Source: RGIG9115 sp045128915 (GTDB taxonomy: Bacteria; Bacillota; Clostridia; UBA1381). Taken from it: 64,000 nucleotides of DNA. The notes under the pieces are model-generated. The model saw nothing but the letters and a program-made list of their open reading frames with translations, made no database searches and was not told where the DNA came from. The position numbers and the translations under genes are program-made. Below are positions 1-8,239 of this stretch, piece after piece (within the stretch, counting starts at the first letter, position 1; each line of letters starts with the position of its first letter). The DNA lies in assembly GCA_045128915.1 (NCBI GenBank), contig JBGVIT010000028.1:1-64000 (forward strand), in the 5' to 3' direction.

Positions 1-26
1 AAGAGAGAGGAAGTCCACGAAGGATT

Positions 27-392
27 TTACAATTTCCCATGTCTTTTCTTAACATTTTCAATTGCCATCTCTTCAATGTCTTCCATATAATATTCCGTAT
101 AGGCACCACTCATAATCATTGTTTGCTTTTCAATACTTACAGCGAATTTGAAAAGCATATCAGAAACTTTGTCAGTATGACCTGCGATGGTACAATCCAC
201 CGCCTGAACCAACAGCTTATTCATGTATGTACCTATGCTATCATATTGAAGTTTTGAGAGATATTCTTCGATAGCTTCACAGCAAAATGCACTCTCACTT
301 TTGTAGCCAAGGTCCTCAACAAGATTTTTAATTTGTCGTCTGACCTTGGGATCAATATTAAAAGTCATCTTTACTTTTTTGTTCTTCTTCAT
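27..392 (-). CDS. Small ribbon-helix-helix-like protein next to relaxase
   Basis: A 121-residue protein with a basic N-terminus (MKKNKKVKMTFNIDPKVR) followed by a short strand and two helices, the layout of a ribbon-helix-helix DNA-binding domain in about the first 50 residues. The rest is acidic and helical. It starts 18 bases after the relaxase stop and has a clear AGGGGGTG ribosome site, so the two form one operon. Small proteins of this type next to relaxases usually act as accessory (MobC-like) factors that bind oriT or repress the mob operon. That role is inferred from position and fold only; no specific family was recognised. Confidence 0.6.
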   Translation of the reverse strand: MKKNKKVKMTFNIDPKVRRQIKNLVEDLGYKSESAFCCEAIEEYLSKLQYDSIGTYMNKLLVQAVDCTIAGHTDKVSDMLFKFAVSIEKQTMIMSGAYTEYYMEDIEEMAIENVKKRHGKL

Positions 393-410
393 TGTATTTT
401 CACCCCCTAA

Positions 411-1538
411 CTACATTCCGTGATGGATGCCCATCGCAGAATCTTTTCTGTATTCTTTTGTTCTTTCCTTTGAATCTACAATTGATTTTGTAAATCCTTC
501 CTTGATGTCATGGTCAATGGACTGCTCAAACATTTTACAGATAGCAAAAACAATTCCGCCGTAGGGCATACTTCCTTGTTCTTTATCTGTATAAAAATCA
601 TTCTTTTTATTGTCATAGATGGCCGCTCTTAGAACAACATTTTCCAAGCGTCTTTGGAGATTAAGATTGTTCTCCAAGCTATCAAAACATTCTTTAGGAT
701 TCTCTCGATAATATTTCAAGAGAGCTAACTGAACTTGACACCATTGTTGATACAAATCCTGCAGGTTTTCATCCTTGCAAACGATTTTTACAACCGCATC
801 AACTTTTTCCTTTTGCTGACGAGAAATGAATTGATAATTATTTCTGCCAGTGTACCCATTAAGAGAGAATTTTAAGTCAACAAACGCTTCGGCAAACTCA
901 TCGGGAGCTTCACCAATATCTGCACAAAACTCATTCATTTTTTCTTTCACAGACTCAATAATTTTATCTCGAAGAGACTGTCTCTCATCATAGATTTGTT
1001 TCATTTCATCTTTGAAAATAGTTTTTGTTAATGAGTCTTTGTATCTGTTGTAATCTCTTGCACAAAGAAATTCGCCGCCGGGTTCTTTATTGAAGAGAAT
1101 AAAATGCACATGATAGTGTCCTTCCTCTTTATGAAACGCTGCGTACCATTTCATATTTTCAGCAGGAATTCTGTGGTAGGACGCGATCTCAAATTGCTTT
1201 GACCTGAGAAGATTTCTCCATGCATCCGGCGTATCATATCCAAGTCTTTCTGCATCAGTTTGTCTGAGAGATATAACTTGTTGCCAGACGATTCCTTTAT
1301 GATTATATATTTCTTCTGAGGCTTTACGCAGATTAACATAGTCCTCCTGACCAAATAAACCGTGTTCGCCCATCGTAATAACTCCCGGTCTCTCCGCAGC
1401 ATATTTAGGAAAGACCTCCGACCTTCTTGCGTTAATTGTTTTGTCAACTCTGTCTCTTCTTGCGATATAATTTGTGAACCCTCCGCCGACTGATTTGCCA
1501 CCCACAGAATAATGTGTTCTTATAACAACTTTACTCAT
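411..1538 (-). CDS. Relaxase, MobP3/MobL type
   Basis: Nicks and pilots DNA at oriT during conjugative transfer or mobilisation. The N-terminus (MSKVVIRTHYSVGGKSVGG, then FTNYIARRD with a candidate catalytic Tyr) and the metal-binding histidine motif H141-Y-H143-V-H145 are typical of MOBP relaxases of Firmicutes elements. I placed the start at 1538, not at the in-frame upstream codon at 1583, because a GGAGTG ribosome site lies just before it; this gives 375 residues. It is followed by a ribbon-helix-helix gene and preceded by a long palindrome-rich non-coding stretch with a candidate oriT. No type IV secretion genes are visible, so the element is either mobilisable or has them left of the window. 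Confidence 0.85.
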   Translation of the reverse strand: MSKVVIRTHYSVGGKSVGGGFTNYIARRDRVDKTINARRSEVFPKYAAERPGVITMGEHGLFGQEDYVNLRKASEEIYNHKGIVWQQVISLRQTDAERLGYDTPDAWRNLLRSKQFEIASYHRIPAENMKWYAAFHKEEGHYHVHFILFNKEPGGEFLCARDYNRYKDSLTKTIFKDEMKQIYDERQSLRDKIIESVKEKMNEFCADIGEAPDEFAEAFVDLKFSLNGYTGRNNYQFISRQQKEKVDAVVKIVCKDENLQDLYQQWCQVQLALLKYYRENPKECFDSLENNLNLQRRLENVVLRAAIYDNKKNDFYTDKEQGSMPYGGIVFAICKMFEQSIDHDIKEGFTKSIVDSKERTKEYRKDSAMGIHHGM

Positions 1539-1675
1539 AATTTCACACTCCAATCTTAAAAAATTTTGTAATTTTGAAGACACCTGTTATTACACCTACT
1601 GCACCCTTATACAATGCGGTCAGATGGCATAACAGACACCAACACAGCACCAGCAGATGCATTTTAGAAACTCTC

Positions 1676-1740
1676 CGCCGGGCTTCGCACGGCGATGTAA
1701 GGGGGCTTGGAGCGGATAACGCACCAAGCTTTATCCTGTT
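1676..1740. other. Candidate oriT
   Basis: Just upstream of the relaxase gene, GCTTGG at 1705-1710 and CCAAGC at 1724-1729 form an inverted repeat, extendable to 9 bp with one mismatch, around a 7-base loop. Three bases further on is ATCCTG (1733-1738), the core of the nick-region consensus of MOBP/IncP-type origins. A second short hairpin (CGCCG/CGGCG) lies at about 1676-1694. An inverted repeat immediately before a nick hexamer next to a MOBP relaxase is the expected architecture. Nicking itself is not shown. Confidence 0.5.
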
Positions 1741-1819
1741 TCTATCATTTTCTCGTACTTTTCGTTCCTCGGGGCGCCCCGTCAGGTGTTTTCTCGTACC
1801 TTCGTTTGTTCTTTCAAAT

Positions 1820-2215
1820 CGATTTTAAGGTCTTACCATAGGGCTTTTCTTTTCGGTTCGAGAGATTAACTTTTCAGGGTGGTGTAACTACCTTACCCCA
1901 AATAGTTATATGCTGAAACCCCTGCTTAAGCCCTTGGTCATATGCATAGAATCGAATTTTAGGTCTCAAACCTATTTGTCGCACGATGAATTACGAGGTT
2001 AACTTACTTGGGTAGGGTAAATACCTTACCCAAGAATTTTCTTCTCGAAATTCTCTGTCACAGTCGTTCTCATTTGACCTATTATCGATTTTAAGGTGTA
2101 ACCACCCCCGAAGCGTTGGCGATACGAGCTGCCTAACTTTTAGGGGTGGTGTAACTACCTTACCGCAAAATTTTCGTTTTCAAAACCGCCGAAGTGTTGG
2201 CATTGAAACGGGTAA
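1820..2215. repeat. Palindromic repeats in long intergenic stretch
   Basis: The 682 bases between the relaxase start and the next gene hold no convincing gene. Imperfect palindromes recur: GGGTGGTGTAACTACCTTAC at about 1878, GGGTAGGGTAAATACCTTAC at about 2011, and GGGGTGGTGTAACTACCTTA at about 2143. Shorter relatives (GGTCTTACC, GGTGTAACC) each follow the sequence ATCGATTTTAAGG at about 1818 and 2083. CCGAAGYGTTGGCR occurs twice near 2108 and 2188. They could be repressor sites, part of a transfer or replication origin, or RNA hairpins. Confidence 0.55.
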
Positions 2216-2220
2216 ATAAT

Positions 2221-2664
2221 TTATGCGGTTGCTTTCGGATGCTTTCTGTTATAATCATCAAGCATCTTCTGAGCTTTTGCCCGAGCTGCAACCTCGTTAA
2301 CATTTTTCATCTGCTCATAATGATAATGTTCAATCGCATCCTGTATAGGACGGATTGTATATTTCAGGTTGCCGTTTCTTTTCTTACCGTCTTTCAGAAT
2401 TACTTCTGTAGGTTCGGTATAGATTAAGCACTTATCTTCAAGCTCTCTTACATATTTAGCAACTGTACCTTTGCTTTTAATCTTAAGAGCTTTACCGATA
2501 GTTTTGTAGCTCGGGTAGCACTGATAAGTTTTTCTGTCCTCGATATACATGAGGTAGAAATATATTGCCAGCGCCGTTGCGCTAATATCCAACTGCATAA
2601 CGTAGTTGGATATTATAAACACATTCTTAAGCTTGTGCTTCTGATTTAAATAATAGTAATTCAT
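2221..2664 (-). CDS. Helix-turn-helix protein of a mobile element
   Basis: A 147-residue protein with a winged-helix-like N-terminal two-thirds: the stretch around residues 25-90 (ATALAIYFYLMYIEDRK, then YPSYKTIGKALKIKSKGTVA) reads like the HTH domains found in replication-initiator and transfer-regulator proteins of Firmicutes elements. It has a strong AAGGAGG ribosome site. Its start codon overlaps the stop of the preceding gene (ATGA), so they are translationally coupled. It lies beside the palindromic repeats at 1820-2215, which are plausible binding sites. Whether it starts replication or controls transcription cannot be told from the sequence. Confidence 0.6.
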   Translation of the reverse strand: MNYYYLNQKHKLKNVFIISNYVMQLDISATALAIYFYLMYIEDRKTYQCYPSYKTIGKALKIKSKGTVAKYVRELEDKCLIYTEPTEVILKDGKKRNGNLKYTIRPIQDAIEHYHYEQMKNVNEVAARAKAQKMLDDYNRKHPKATA

Positions 2665-3044
2665 GCTGCGCCTCCTTTCTCATTAATAAGACCATGTTCG
2701 ATATCATGTTTTGCAAATAACTCCATCAAATTATTATTTGTAAGAGCCTTTACAAAAATCAAATAAGACAGAATTTCAACTCCATCTAATCTGTTGCAAC
2801 GCATGAATTCATCAATTGCAAAATCGATATGCTCCGGCATCAACTTCTTGAGAATAATATATTGAATTTCCGCATTGGAAAATTCAATCACCTCAAAAGA
2901 AATGCTCTCCATTTGCCACAGATTTTCCATGGCCTGGAGAGCGATCTTTTTTATTTCTTTTGTCGGATACATATTATCTCTTGATGGATGAAAGAAGCAA
3001 TCATTCATCTTGTTATTAAATTTTTCACATAGTATTTCGGTCAT
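2661..3044 (-). CDS. Hypothetical protein in mobile-element operon
   Basis: A 127-residue, mainly helical, mildly acidic protein with no recognised family, no signal peptide and no membrane segment. It sits between the excisionase-like gene (13 bases upstream) and the HTH gene (4-base overlap downstream), so the three are one transcript. Its function is unknown; by position it may be part of the element's maintenance or excision control. Confidence 0.5.
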   Translation of the reverse strand: MTEILCEKFNNKMNDCFFHPSRDNMYPTKEIKKIALQAMENLWQMESISFEVIEFSNAEIQYIILKKLMPEHIDFAIDEFMRCNRLDGVEILSYLIFVKALTNNNLMELFAKHDIEHGLINEKGGAA

Positions 3045-3057
3045 TAAAAACCCCTCC

Positions 3058-3261
3058 TTATAAATTAGTTTTACTGTCCACCCATTGGCGGAACTTTTCT
3101 TTCGGCACGAGTAGCCGACTTCCTATTTTTAACGCAGGAAAGTCTTTCTCGTGCATTAGCTCGTAGGCAGTAGAGGTAGCAATACCTAATGCCTTTGCCA
3201 CCATTTCTGCATTGAGAAACAGAGGCATCTCATCGTAAGATTTGAACATAGATTCCTTCAC
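3058..3261 (-). CDS. Excisionase-family DNA-binding protein
   Basis: A 67-residue protein almost wholly made of a MerR-like winged-helix domain: FLNAEMVAKALGIATSTAYE, then the ALKIGSRLLVPKEKFRQW wing and closing helix, the pattern of HTH_17/excisionase proteins. Such proteins act as directionality factors for tyrosine recombinases or as repressors. It starts with GTG after a GAGGTGA ribosome site. It is divergent from the large polymerase-like gene, and the two share a 12-bp inverted repeat (3268-3279 and 3362-3373). No integrase is present in the window. Confidence 0.75.
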   Translation of the reverse strand: MKESMFKSYDEMPLFLNAEMVAKALGIATSTAYELMHEKDFPALKIGSRLLVPKEKFRQWVDSKTNL

Positions 3262-3381
3262 GGTTTATCACCTCACTTTCAAAAAAAGATATACTGTTCA
3301 CTTAAAAAGTGAGGGCAGTATTCATATTGCTTTTTGAAAAGGTTTGTGATATAATTTTTACAAAGTGAGGTGAACCTTTAT
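3262..3381. promoter_or_regulatory. Divergent promoter region with inverted-repeat operators
   Basis: For the rightward gene, TTGCTT (3327-3332) and TATAAT (3350-3355) are 17 bases apart, followed by its ribosome site. TCACCTCACTTT (3268-3279) and AAAGTGAGGTGA (3362-3373) are perfect inverted copies, each containing the ribosome site of one divergent gene. A third related palindrome, TCACTT-AAA-AAGTGA, lies between them (3298-3312). This looks like a shared switch controlled by a small DNA-binding protein. Confidence 0.6.
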
Positions 3382-6300
3382 ATGCGCAAGTATAAAATCT
3401 ATATGATGTCTGCAAGAAATATTATCAGCTACGCCGAGAAGGATTCTGACGGTATATTCAAATTTAATTTACAGGCACGTGAAACAGAAAAATGTAAGAT
3501 GCCGACAGCAAGTCATGAGCAAGAAAGCAACGCATTGTTTTATCAAATAATGTGTCAGCTTCATGGAGATGATTTTGAAATTCCAGCGGATATAAATTTA
3601 ATAACCGACCTTGAGAATGTTATTTTTTACATAGATTTTGCAGGTATCTTTGACAGAAACGGACAGCAGAAAAGGTATGCAGACAGACAACAAAAAGCAA
3701 GAGATATGTTTAGGCCCGAGGGAATCAATTTAGATTTTGGCAACGGTTCCATACCTTATGTTGCATTTGAACGCTCCCAAAGTATGAGCCGAAATGCAAG
3801 ACTTTCTTTCATCCGTGCAGACCTCTATGGTGATATTCGCCGCCGTATAATGCTTGATATGAACATTGGAGAGTGCCAGCTTTCAAAACTATATGCATAT
3901 AACGGTTTGATGCTTTCATCGGGAACCCGTATTGACGGCGTGGAAATTGACAGACCTCACAGAGTTATTGTTGTAGAAAATAATAAATTACAGGCAAGTG
4001 CTAATGTTATCACTGTTGAGGAAGATCCTATGTGTACCAACCCAAGTATGCGTAAGTATAACCGTGTGGAACGGCATGAGCAATTTACTGTCCTTGAATA
4101 TGATGGTGAGGGACTTATTTCAAAAGAATATGCCAATGTAGTTGACAAAAAATTCTGCGGTAAGCCGGTTCACACATCATTTCAAATTCGTATGCCCTAT
4201 GTTAAGGGTATGCTTCATAAGGTAGATTTTAAAGACCTTCTTATCAGTGCAGGGTTTGAACACATCATAGATATTTGGGGAGAGAAACATCCAATAAGCG
4301 ATGTGGATATTATCCTGACCGAGAGTATGTTTAAAGGGAAAGGCTGGCTGAATGATTCTAATATGACATGGCAGGATTATTGGGATAAATTCAGAAAATA
4401 CAATCATGCCTTGTATATTACTAATGTAAGCAAATTGCATCCCGAAAAGTTTACAGAGCTGAACTATCAATTTTTAAATACACTTTCTGTCAGGGCGGAA
4501 GAGTTTAGACCAAATGATTTGCCTCTTAGTTGGGAGCATAGTCCGGAGAAAGACACTCGCAACTGGCTGACCAAACAAACGGAACTTGAATACTATAATC
4601 TTTGTGCAAATGAGGAATACAGAAGACAATACTTTTTGAAAGAAAAGAACAGATTCTTCTGGAACAAGAAAACAAAATCGAGTCATCTTGCAGATGTTTT
4701 AGAAATAAATCCTTTGTTTATAAACGAATCTATATATTCAAAAGAGCTTGAGGACAGAGCCGAAAGCATTTTAAAGGATTATTCTCTAGGAACTCTGCTT
4801 GTTGCCGGAGACAGCAGATACTTATCTGCAGATTTATTAAGATTGTTATCCATAATCCCAATGACAAGAAAATCCAAACTTACAGAAAGCGAAAAGAAAT
4901 TTTACGCTACTCTCATGAGTGACCGTTTCCCCGAACAGTCCTTCTATGCTCCACAGGCGACTTACGAAGTTGATACATTATGCACGCTTCTTCGTAATCC
5001 GCATATTGCACGAAATGAAGAAATTATCCTTAAGCTTATGAAGGAAATTCAAAAAATGCGAGAGCATTATTTAGGGCATCTCAGCGATGTTGTTATGGTA
5101 GATTCTGAAATGTTTGCCGCAGAAAGACTTGGCGGTGCGGATTATGATGGCGATATGATAAAAACTATTGCTGATCCTATTGTTAATATATGTGTACAGA
5201 GAAACTATGAATTTGAAGGTTCCTTTGAAGACAGAAACAATATGCCATTTTTGAAAATTCCGTCAGCCGAGCCTCTGATAAGCGATGCAAATGATTGGGA
5301 AGCAAGATTTGAAACGGTAAAAAATACATTTTCATCACGAGTAGGTCAAATTTCCAATGCTGCATTTGACCGCAGTGTTATTGCCTACAACGAAAACTCT
5401 ACCAGTAAGGAACGACAAAAATGCCGTGAAGAAGCAGAGACTCTTGCAATTTTAACGGGACTTGAAATTGATTCTGCCAAAACCGGAATTAAGCCTGATT
5501 TATCAGAATACTTAGGAAAATCAAAAAGGCAAAGAAGTATCTTTTTAACCTATAAGAGACTGCTTGAAAATGTTAGCAAAGGCGTAGCCGATGCAAAAAA
5601 CAAGTTAAATAAATTCTTTGAAAATACAAATTGGGACGAAATTGATTCCAATGTGGAAAAGCTTCCGTACTATGCAAAAATGCTCAAAGAGGGAATTCCT
5701 AAAATTAAAGTCGAGACAATTCCGGACAATAAACTTTTCAATTTTGCTATAGATGATAATTGGAAAGAAAAACTTGATACAGATATTTTAGATGCTGTCA
5801 GCACTTTAATATTGGAATACGATGAGGTGCTAAGGAGAATAAGGGTAAGCCGTGCTGATATACAGACAAAAAAGCGGTATAAGGACATTGACAGAATTTT
5901 ATTCTCACAGGGCAAGGATGAAGATTTTGATGCAGATGTCTTGTATGCAGAATTTTCTAAAATAAGCGATGAGCATTTGCAGAAAATTCACGAGGCTATG
6001 ATTGAGCAGAATTGGCATCTTATGATAAAAGAAGACCGGGAAGCATTTCTTTCTGAGTGGTTGCCTGAGTTAGAAGAATATTTTGATATTCTGTCCGATT
6101 TCACATTCAGCGGTTACAGAATTCTAAATGACTTAATTCTGGACATAAGAGAAGCCAATTCCGTAGAATCGTCAAGGCAGTTATACCGTGATGGCGATAC
6201 CGAGAATATGATTGTTATGACAGATGCTTATGTAAATAAACTTGCCTCTGACAGTTACCGTGAAGCAGTGGCAAAAAAATGTCGTGAGATTTTGGAGAAA

Positions 6301-6423
6301 ATTACCAAGCCTGCGGATGCTGTCAAATATGCTGTTGCACTTGGCAAACGAGGTTTTATGTGGGATGTGCTTATTGATTGTGTATCCAAAAACGCATTGA
6401 AGGTCAGGAGGGATGATTTATGA
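3382..6423 (+). CDS. RNA-dependent RNA polymerase-family (QDE-1/YonO-like) protein
   Basis: A 1013-residue protein with the motif series of the double-psi beta-barrel polymerases related to eukaryotic RNA-silencing RdRPs: DGEGLIS (241-247), FQIR (267-270) with K275-G276, RNP (538-540), the catalytic metal-binding D587-Y-D589-G-D591, and D697-S-A-K700-T-G matching the family's AVDxxKTG segment. The order and spacing fit one chain carrying both barrels. The start at 3382 was chosen for its GAGGTGA ribosome site; the in-frame GTG at 3370 is less likely. A 280-residue gene overlaps its stop, and its own promoter lies at 3327-3355. Family membership is well supported by motifs. Whether it copies RNA, transcribes DNA (as reported for phage YonO) or makes primers is unknown; a role in element transcription, replication or RNA-based defence would be inference. 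Confidence 0.8.
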   Translation: MRKYKIYMMSARNIISYAEKDSDGIFKFNLQARETEKCKMPTASHEQESNALFYQIMCQLHGDDFEIPADINLITDLENVIFYIDFAGIFDRNGQQKRYADRQQKARDMFRPEGINLDFGNGSIPYVAFERSQSMSRNARLSFIRADLYGDIRRRIMLDMNIGECQLSKLYAYNGLMLSSGTRIDGVEIDRPHRVIVVENNKLQASANVITVEEDPMCTNPSMRKYNRVERHEQFTVLEYDGEGLISKEYANVVDKKFCGKPVHTSFQIRMPYVKGMLHKVDFKDLLISAGFEHIIDIWGEKHPISDVDIILTESMFKGKGWLNDSNMTWQDYWDKFRKYNHALYITNVSKLHPEKFTELNYQFLNTLSVRAEEFRPNDLPLSWEHSPEKDTRNWLTKQTELEYYNLCANEEYRRQYFLKEKNRFFWNKKTKSSHLADVLEINPLFINESIYSKELEDRAESILKDYSLGTLLVAGDSRYLSADLLRLLSIIPMTRKSKLTESEKKFYATLMSDRFPEQSFYAPQATYEVDTLCTLLRNPHIARNEEIILKLMKEIQKMREHYLGHLSDVVMVDSEMFAAERLGGADYDGDMIKTIADPIVNICVQRNYEFEGSFEDRNNMPFLKIPSAEPLISDANDWEARFETVKNTFSSRVGQISNAAFDRSVIAYNENSTSKERQKCREEAETLAILTGLEIDSAKTGIKPDLSEYLGKSKRQRSIFLTYKRLLENVSKGVADAKNKLNKFFENTNWDEIDSNVEKLPYYAKMLKEGIPKIKVETIPDNKLFNFAIDDNWKEKLDTDILDAVSTLILEYDEVLRRIRVSRADIQTKKRYKDIDRILFSQGKDEDFDADVLYAEFSKISDEHLQKIHEAMIEQNWHLMIKEDREAFLSEWLPELEEYFDILSDFTFSGYRILNDLILDIREANSVESSRQLYRDGDTENMIVMTDAYVNKLASDSYREAVAKKCREILEKITKPADAVKYAVALGKRGFMWDVLIDCVSKNALKVRRDDL

Positions 6424-7262
6424 TTAACGAAAGAGAAGAATTTTTAAGTTATATAAATTTCCCCGAATACAATTCACATAGCAAGACGGATTATGGTTAT
6501 CTTGGTAGATTTACCTTGGAAATGTTTGAGGATTTAACCGGATTTAACAGAGTCCTTACCACTCTTGCAAGAGGATATATGTTTGACGAAGAAGGAACTG
6601 CAGATATTGCACGTGCAGAAAGGGCAATCCGTGCATGGTGCAGTGTTCCGGATAAGAAAAATGCCAAACCTTTAGAGGATTGGCAATATATAACCGATTT
6701 TCGTGCTTTGCATGATGAATTCCCCGAGCTTGTTGATAAGAATGGCAAAGGCTGGCTTTACAGACATATAGCAAATATTGTGACTTATGTAAAGAAGAAC
6801 CCTGACAAGGTCAGCGTAGCTGCAACCACGAAAATGACCGGATATTTAAGTAAATTCGAAAAGAAATGGCGAGAAAAGGTTGAGCAATTTCATACTTCAA
6901 TTTATGATGTTAATACCATAAACGGTTGGATAATACGGTTTGACGGAATTATATCCGATGCTATTGAGCTTGGCCCGCTTTGTGAAGATGAAATTGAAAT
7001 TCCCGATACAATTCTGCATAAGCTACATGAGATGCTTCCCGAGAATTGTATTGAGGGAGTTGAGGTATTAATCAAGTATTATATTGCAAACAGGCAGCCG
7101 GATACTGATTGGGTTGTTATATCGCATATAAATCTAGACGGATATCTTGGATATGGCACATTCACAAAGAAACTCCTTGCAACAATCCCCGAAGATATTT
7201 TAATTCGTTCAACAAACCACGGCGTTAATAGATATAAAATCATGCCGGAATTTTTGCCATAA
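6420..7262 (+). CDS. Hypothetical partner of the polymerase-like protein
   Basis: A 280-residue soluble protein of unknown family. Its ATG overlaps the polymerase-like gene's stop (ATGA), so it is translated by coupling and probably made in fixed ratio with it. It is helical and acidic, with no signal peptide, membrane segment or recognisable catalytic motif. The C-terminal part (VVISHINLDGYLGYGTFTKK, then IPEDILIRSTNHGVNRYKI) reads like a compact mixed alpha/beta domain. A strong terminator follows 9 bases after its stop, closing the two-gene unit. The obvious hypothesis is a subunit or accessory factor. Confidence 0.55.
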   Translation: MINEREEFLSYINFPEYNSHSKTDYGYLGRFTLEMFEDLTGFNRVLTTLARGYMFDEEGTADIARAERAIRAWCSVPDKKNAKPLEDWQYITDFRALHDEFPELVDKNGKGWLYRHIANIVTYVKKNPDKVSVAATTKMTGYLSKFEKKWREKVEQFHTSIYDVNTINGWIIRFDGIISDAIELGPLCEDEIEIPDTILHKLHEMLPENCIEGVEVLIKYYIANRQPDTDWVVISHINLDGYLGYGTFTKKLLATIPEDILIRSTNHGVNRYKIMPEFLP

Positions 7263-7270
7263 AACAAAAC

Positions 7271-7320
7271 AAGCGGAACCGAGATTTCTTTCGATTTCTC
7301 GATTCCGCTTTTTCTTTGTT
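7271..7320 (+). terminator. Rho-independent terminator after the polymerase-like unit
   Basis: AAGCGGAA (7271-7278) pairs with TTCCGCTT (7303-7310), with most inner bases also pairing, followed by a T-rich run to 7320. Confidence 0.85.
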
Positions 7321-7394
7321 TCCAGCGTGTCATATTTTGATAGTAGCTGTTTTCATATTTATAGATAATCTTATCTTTGCGCCAATATCAAAAG

Positions 7395-8222
7395 TTAAGT
7401 TTTTGGTTTTAAATCATTTAAAGCATTAGCACATCTAGATTGAACTTCCTCTGCATCATGTTTTATTTCCTTTAGTTGATGTTCTACAACTTGTTTTAAA
7501 GTAGGATTATATGTGTTTATAGGTTCAGAACTATCTTCCAGAATATTTTTCAATTTCCCAACAATTTCTAACATCATTTTATTGGCATTGAATAATCTAA
7601 ATACATCTATTCCGTTTGTATTCCCAAATATGTTTAGACATTTTTCTCTCTTGTTTTCAGAGGTTATTTCTTTTGCATTTTTAATGGACATTCTTAGGTA
7701 ATATATAATTTCGTGAAAATAAAATGTAAGTATCTCCTTATTACTTCCTTGAGAGTTTTTCTCTAATTGCTCAATATAGTCATATGCTATTAATAAATTA
7801 TCAAATGTAATATTATCAAAATCATCAATTAATTCTTTGATTTTCGAAAGAGATAAATCGGGGGCATGACATTCCCGTTGGTACTTATGATTTCTCCATT
7901 TAATTAGCAGTTTCCGATATATCTTTTTAATTAATAAAAACAAACTGACAAAAATTAAAACACCAGCAAAAAACATAATCACTGATTCAACTATTTTTGA
8001 AACATTTTTTATTCCAAAGAATTCTAAAATAGATATACTTTGACTAACAAAAAATGTTTCTGTCAAATACGAGATATACAAAGATAATGTAGATGAAAAA
8101 ACCACCTCAGATATTTGGTCAAAATTTCCTTCATCTTTTTTATTATTGTAATCCACTAATTTTTTTGCTTTTTTTATGATATGATGCCTTGTCAATTCCA
8201 TATATTTAAAATTTTTAAACAT
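7395..8222 (-). CDS. Hypothetical membrane protein
   Basis: A 275-residue protein of unknown family. Residues about 38-60 and 78-102 (ESVIMFFAGVLIFVSLFLLI) are hydrophobic and likely form a two-helix membrane anchor. The C-terminal 170 residues are charged and helical, with coiled-coil character, and should be cytoplasmic. It ends a minus-strand cassette (681, 186 and 275 residues) in an AT-rich part of the mobile element and is 17 bases from the gene before it. A membrane-anchored effector in an accessory, possibly defensive, cassette is one possibility; nothing in the sequence proves it. Confidence 0.5.
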   Translation of the reverse strand: MFKNFKYMELTRHHIIKKAKKLVDYNNKKDEGNFDQISEVVFSSTLSLYISYLTETFFVSQSISILEFFGIKNVSKIVESVIMFFAGVLIFVSLFLLIKKIYRKLLIKWRNHKYQRECHAPDLSLSKIKELIDDFDNITFDNLLIAYDYIEQLEKNSQGSNKEILTFYFHEIIYYLRMSIKNAKEITSENKREKCLNIFGNTNGIDVFRLFNANKMMLEIVGKLKNILEDSSEPINTYNPTLKQVVEHQLKEIKHDAEEVQSRCANALNDLKPKT

Positions 8223-8239
8223 TTTTTCACCTACTTATA

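Noticed and set aside
1151..1501. 116-codon frame inside the relaxase gene
   Set aside because: Different frame of a well-supported gene, no motif of its own.
1574..1828. 84-codon plus-strand frame over the candidate oriT
   Set aside because: No ribosome site, unlikely composition (Arg/Ser/Phe-rich), and it spans hairpins of a non-coding region.
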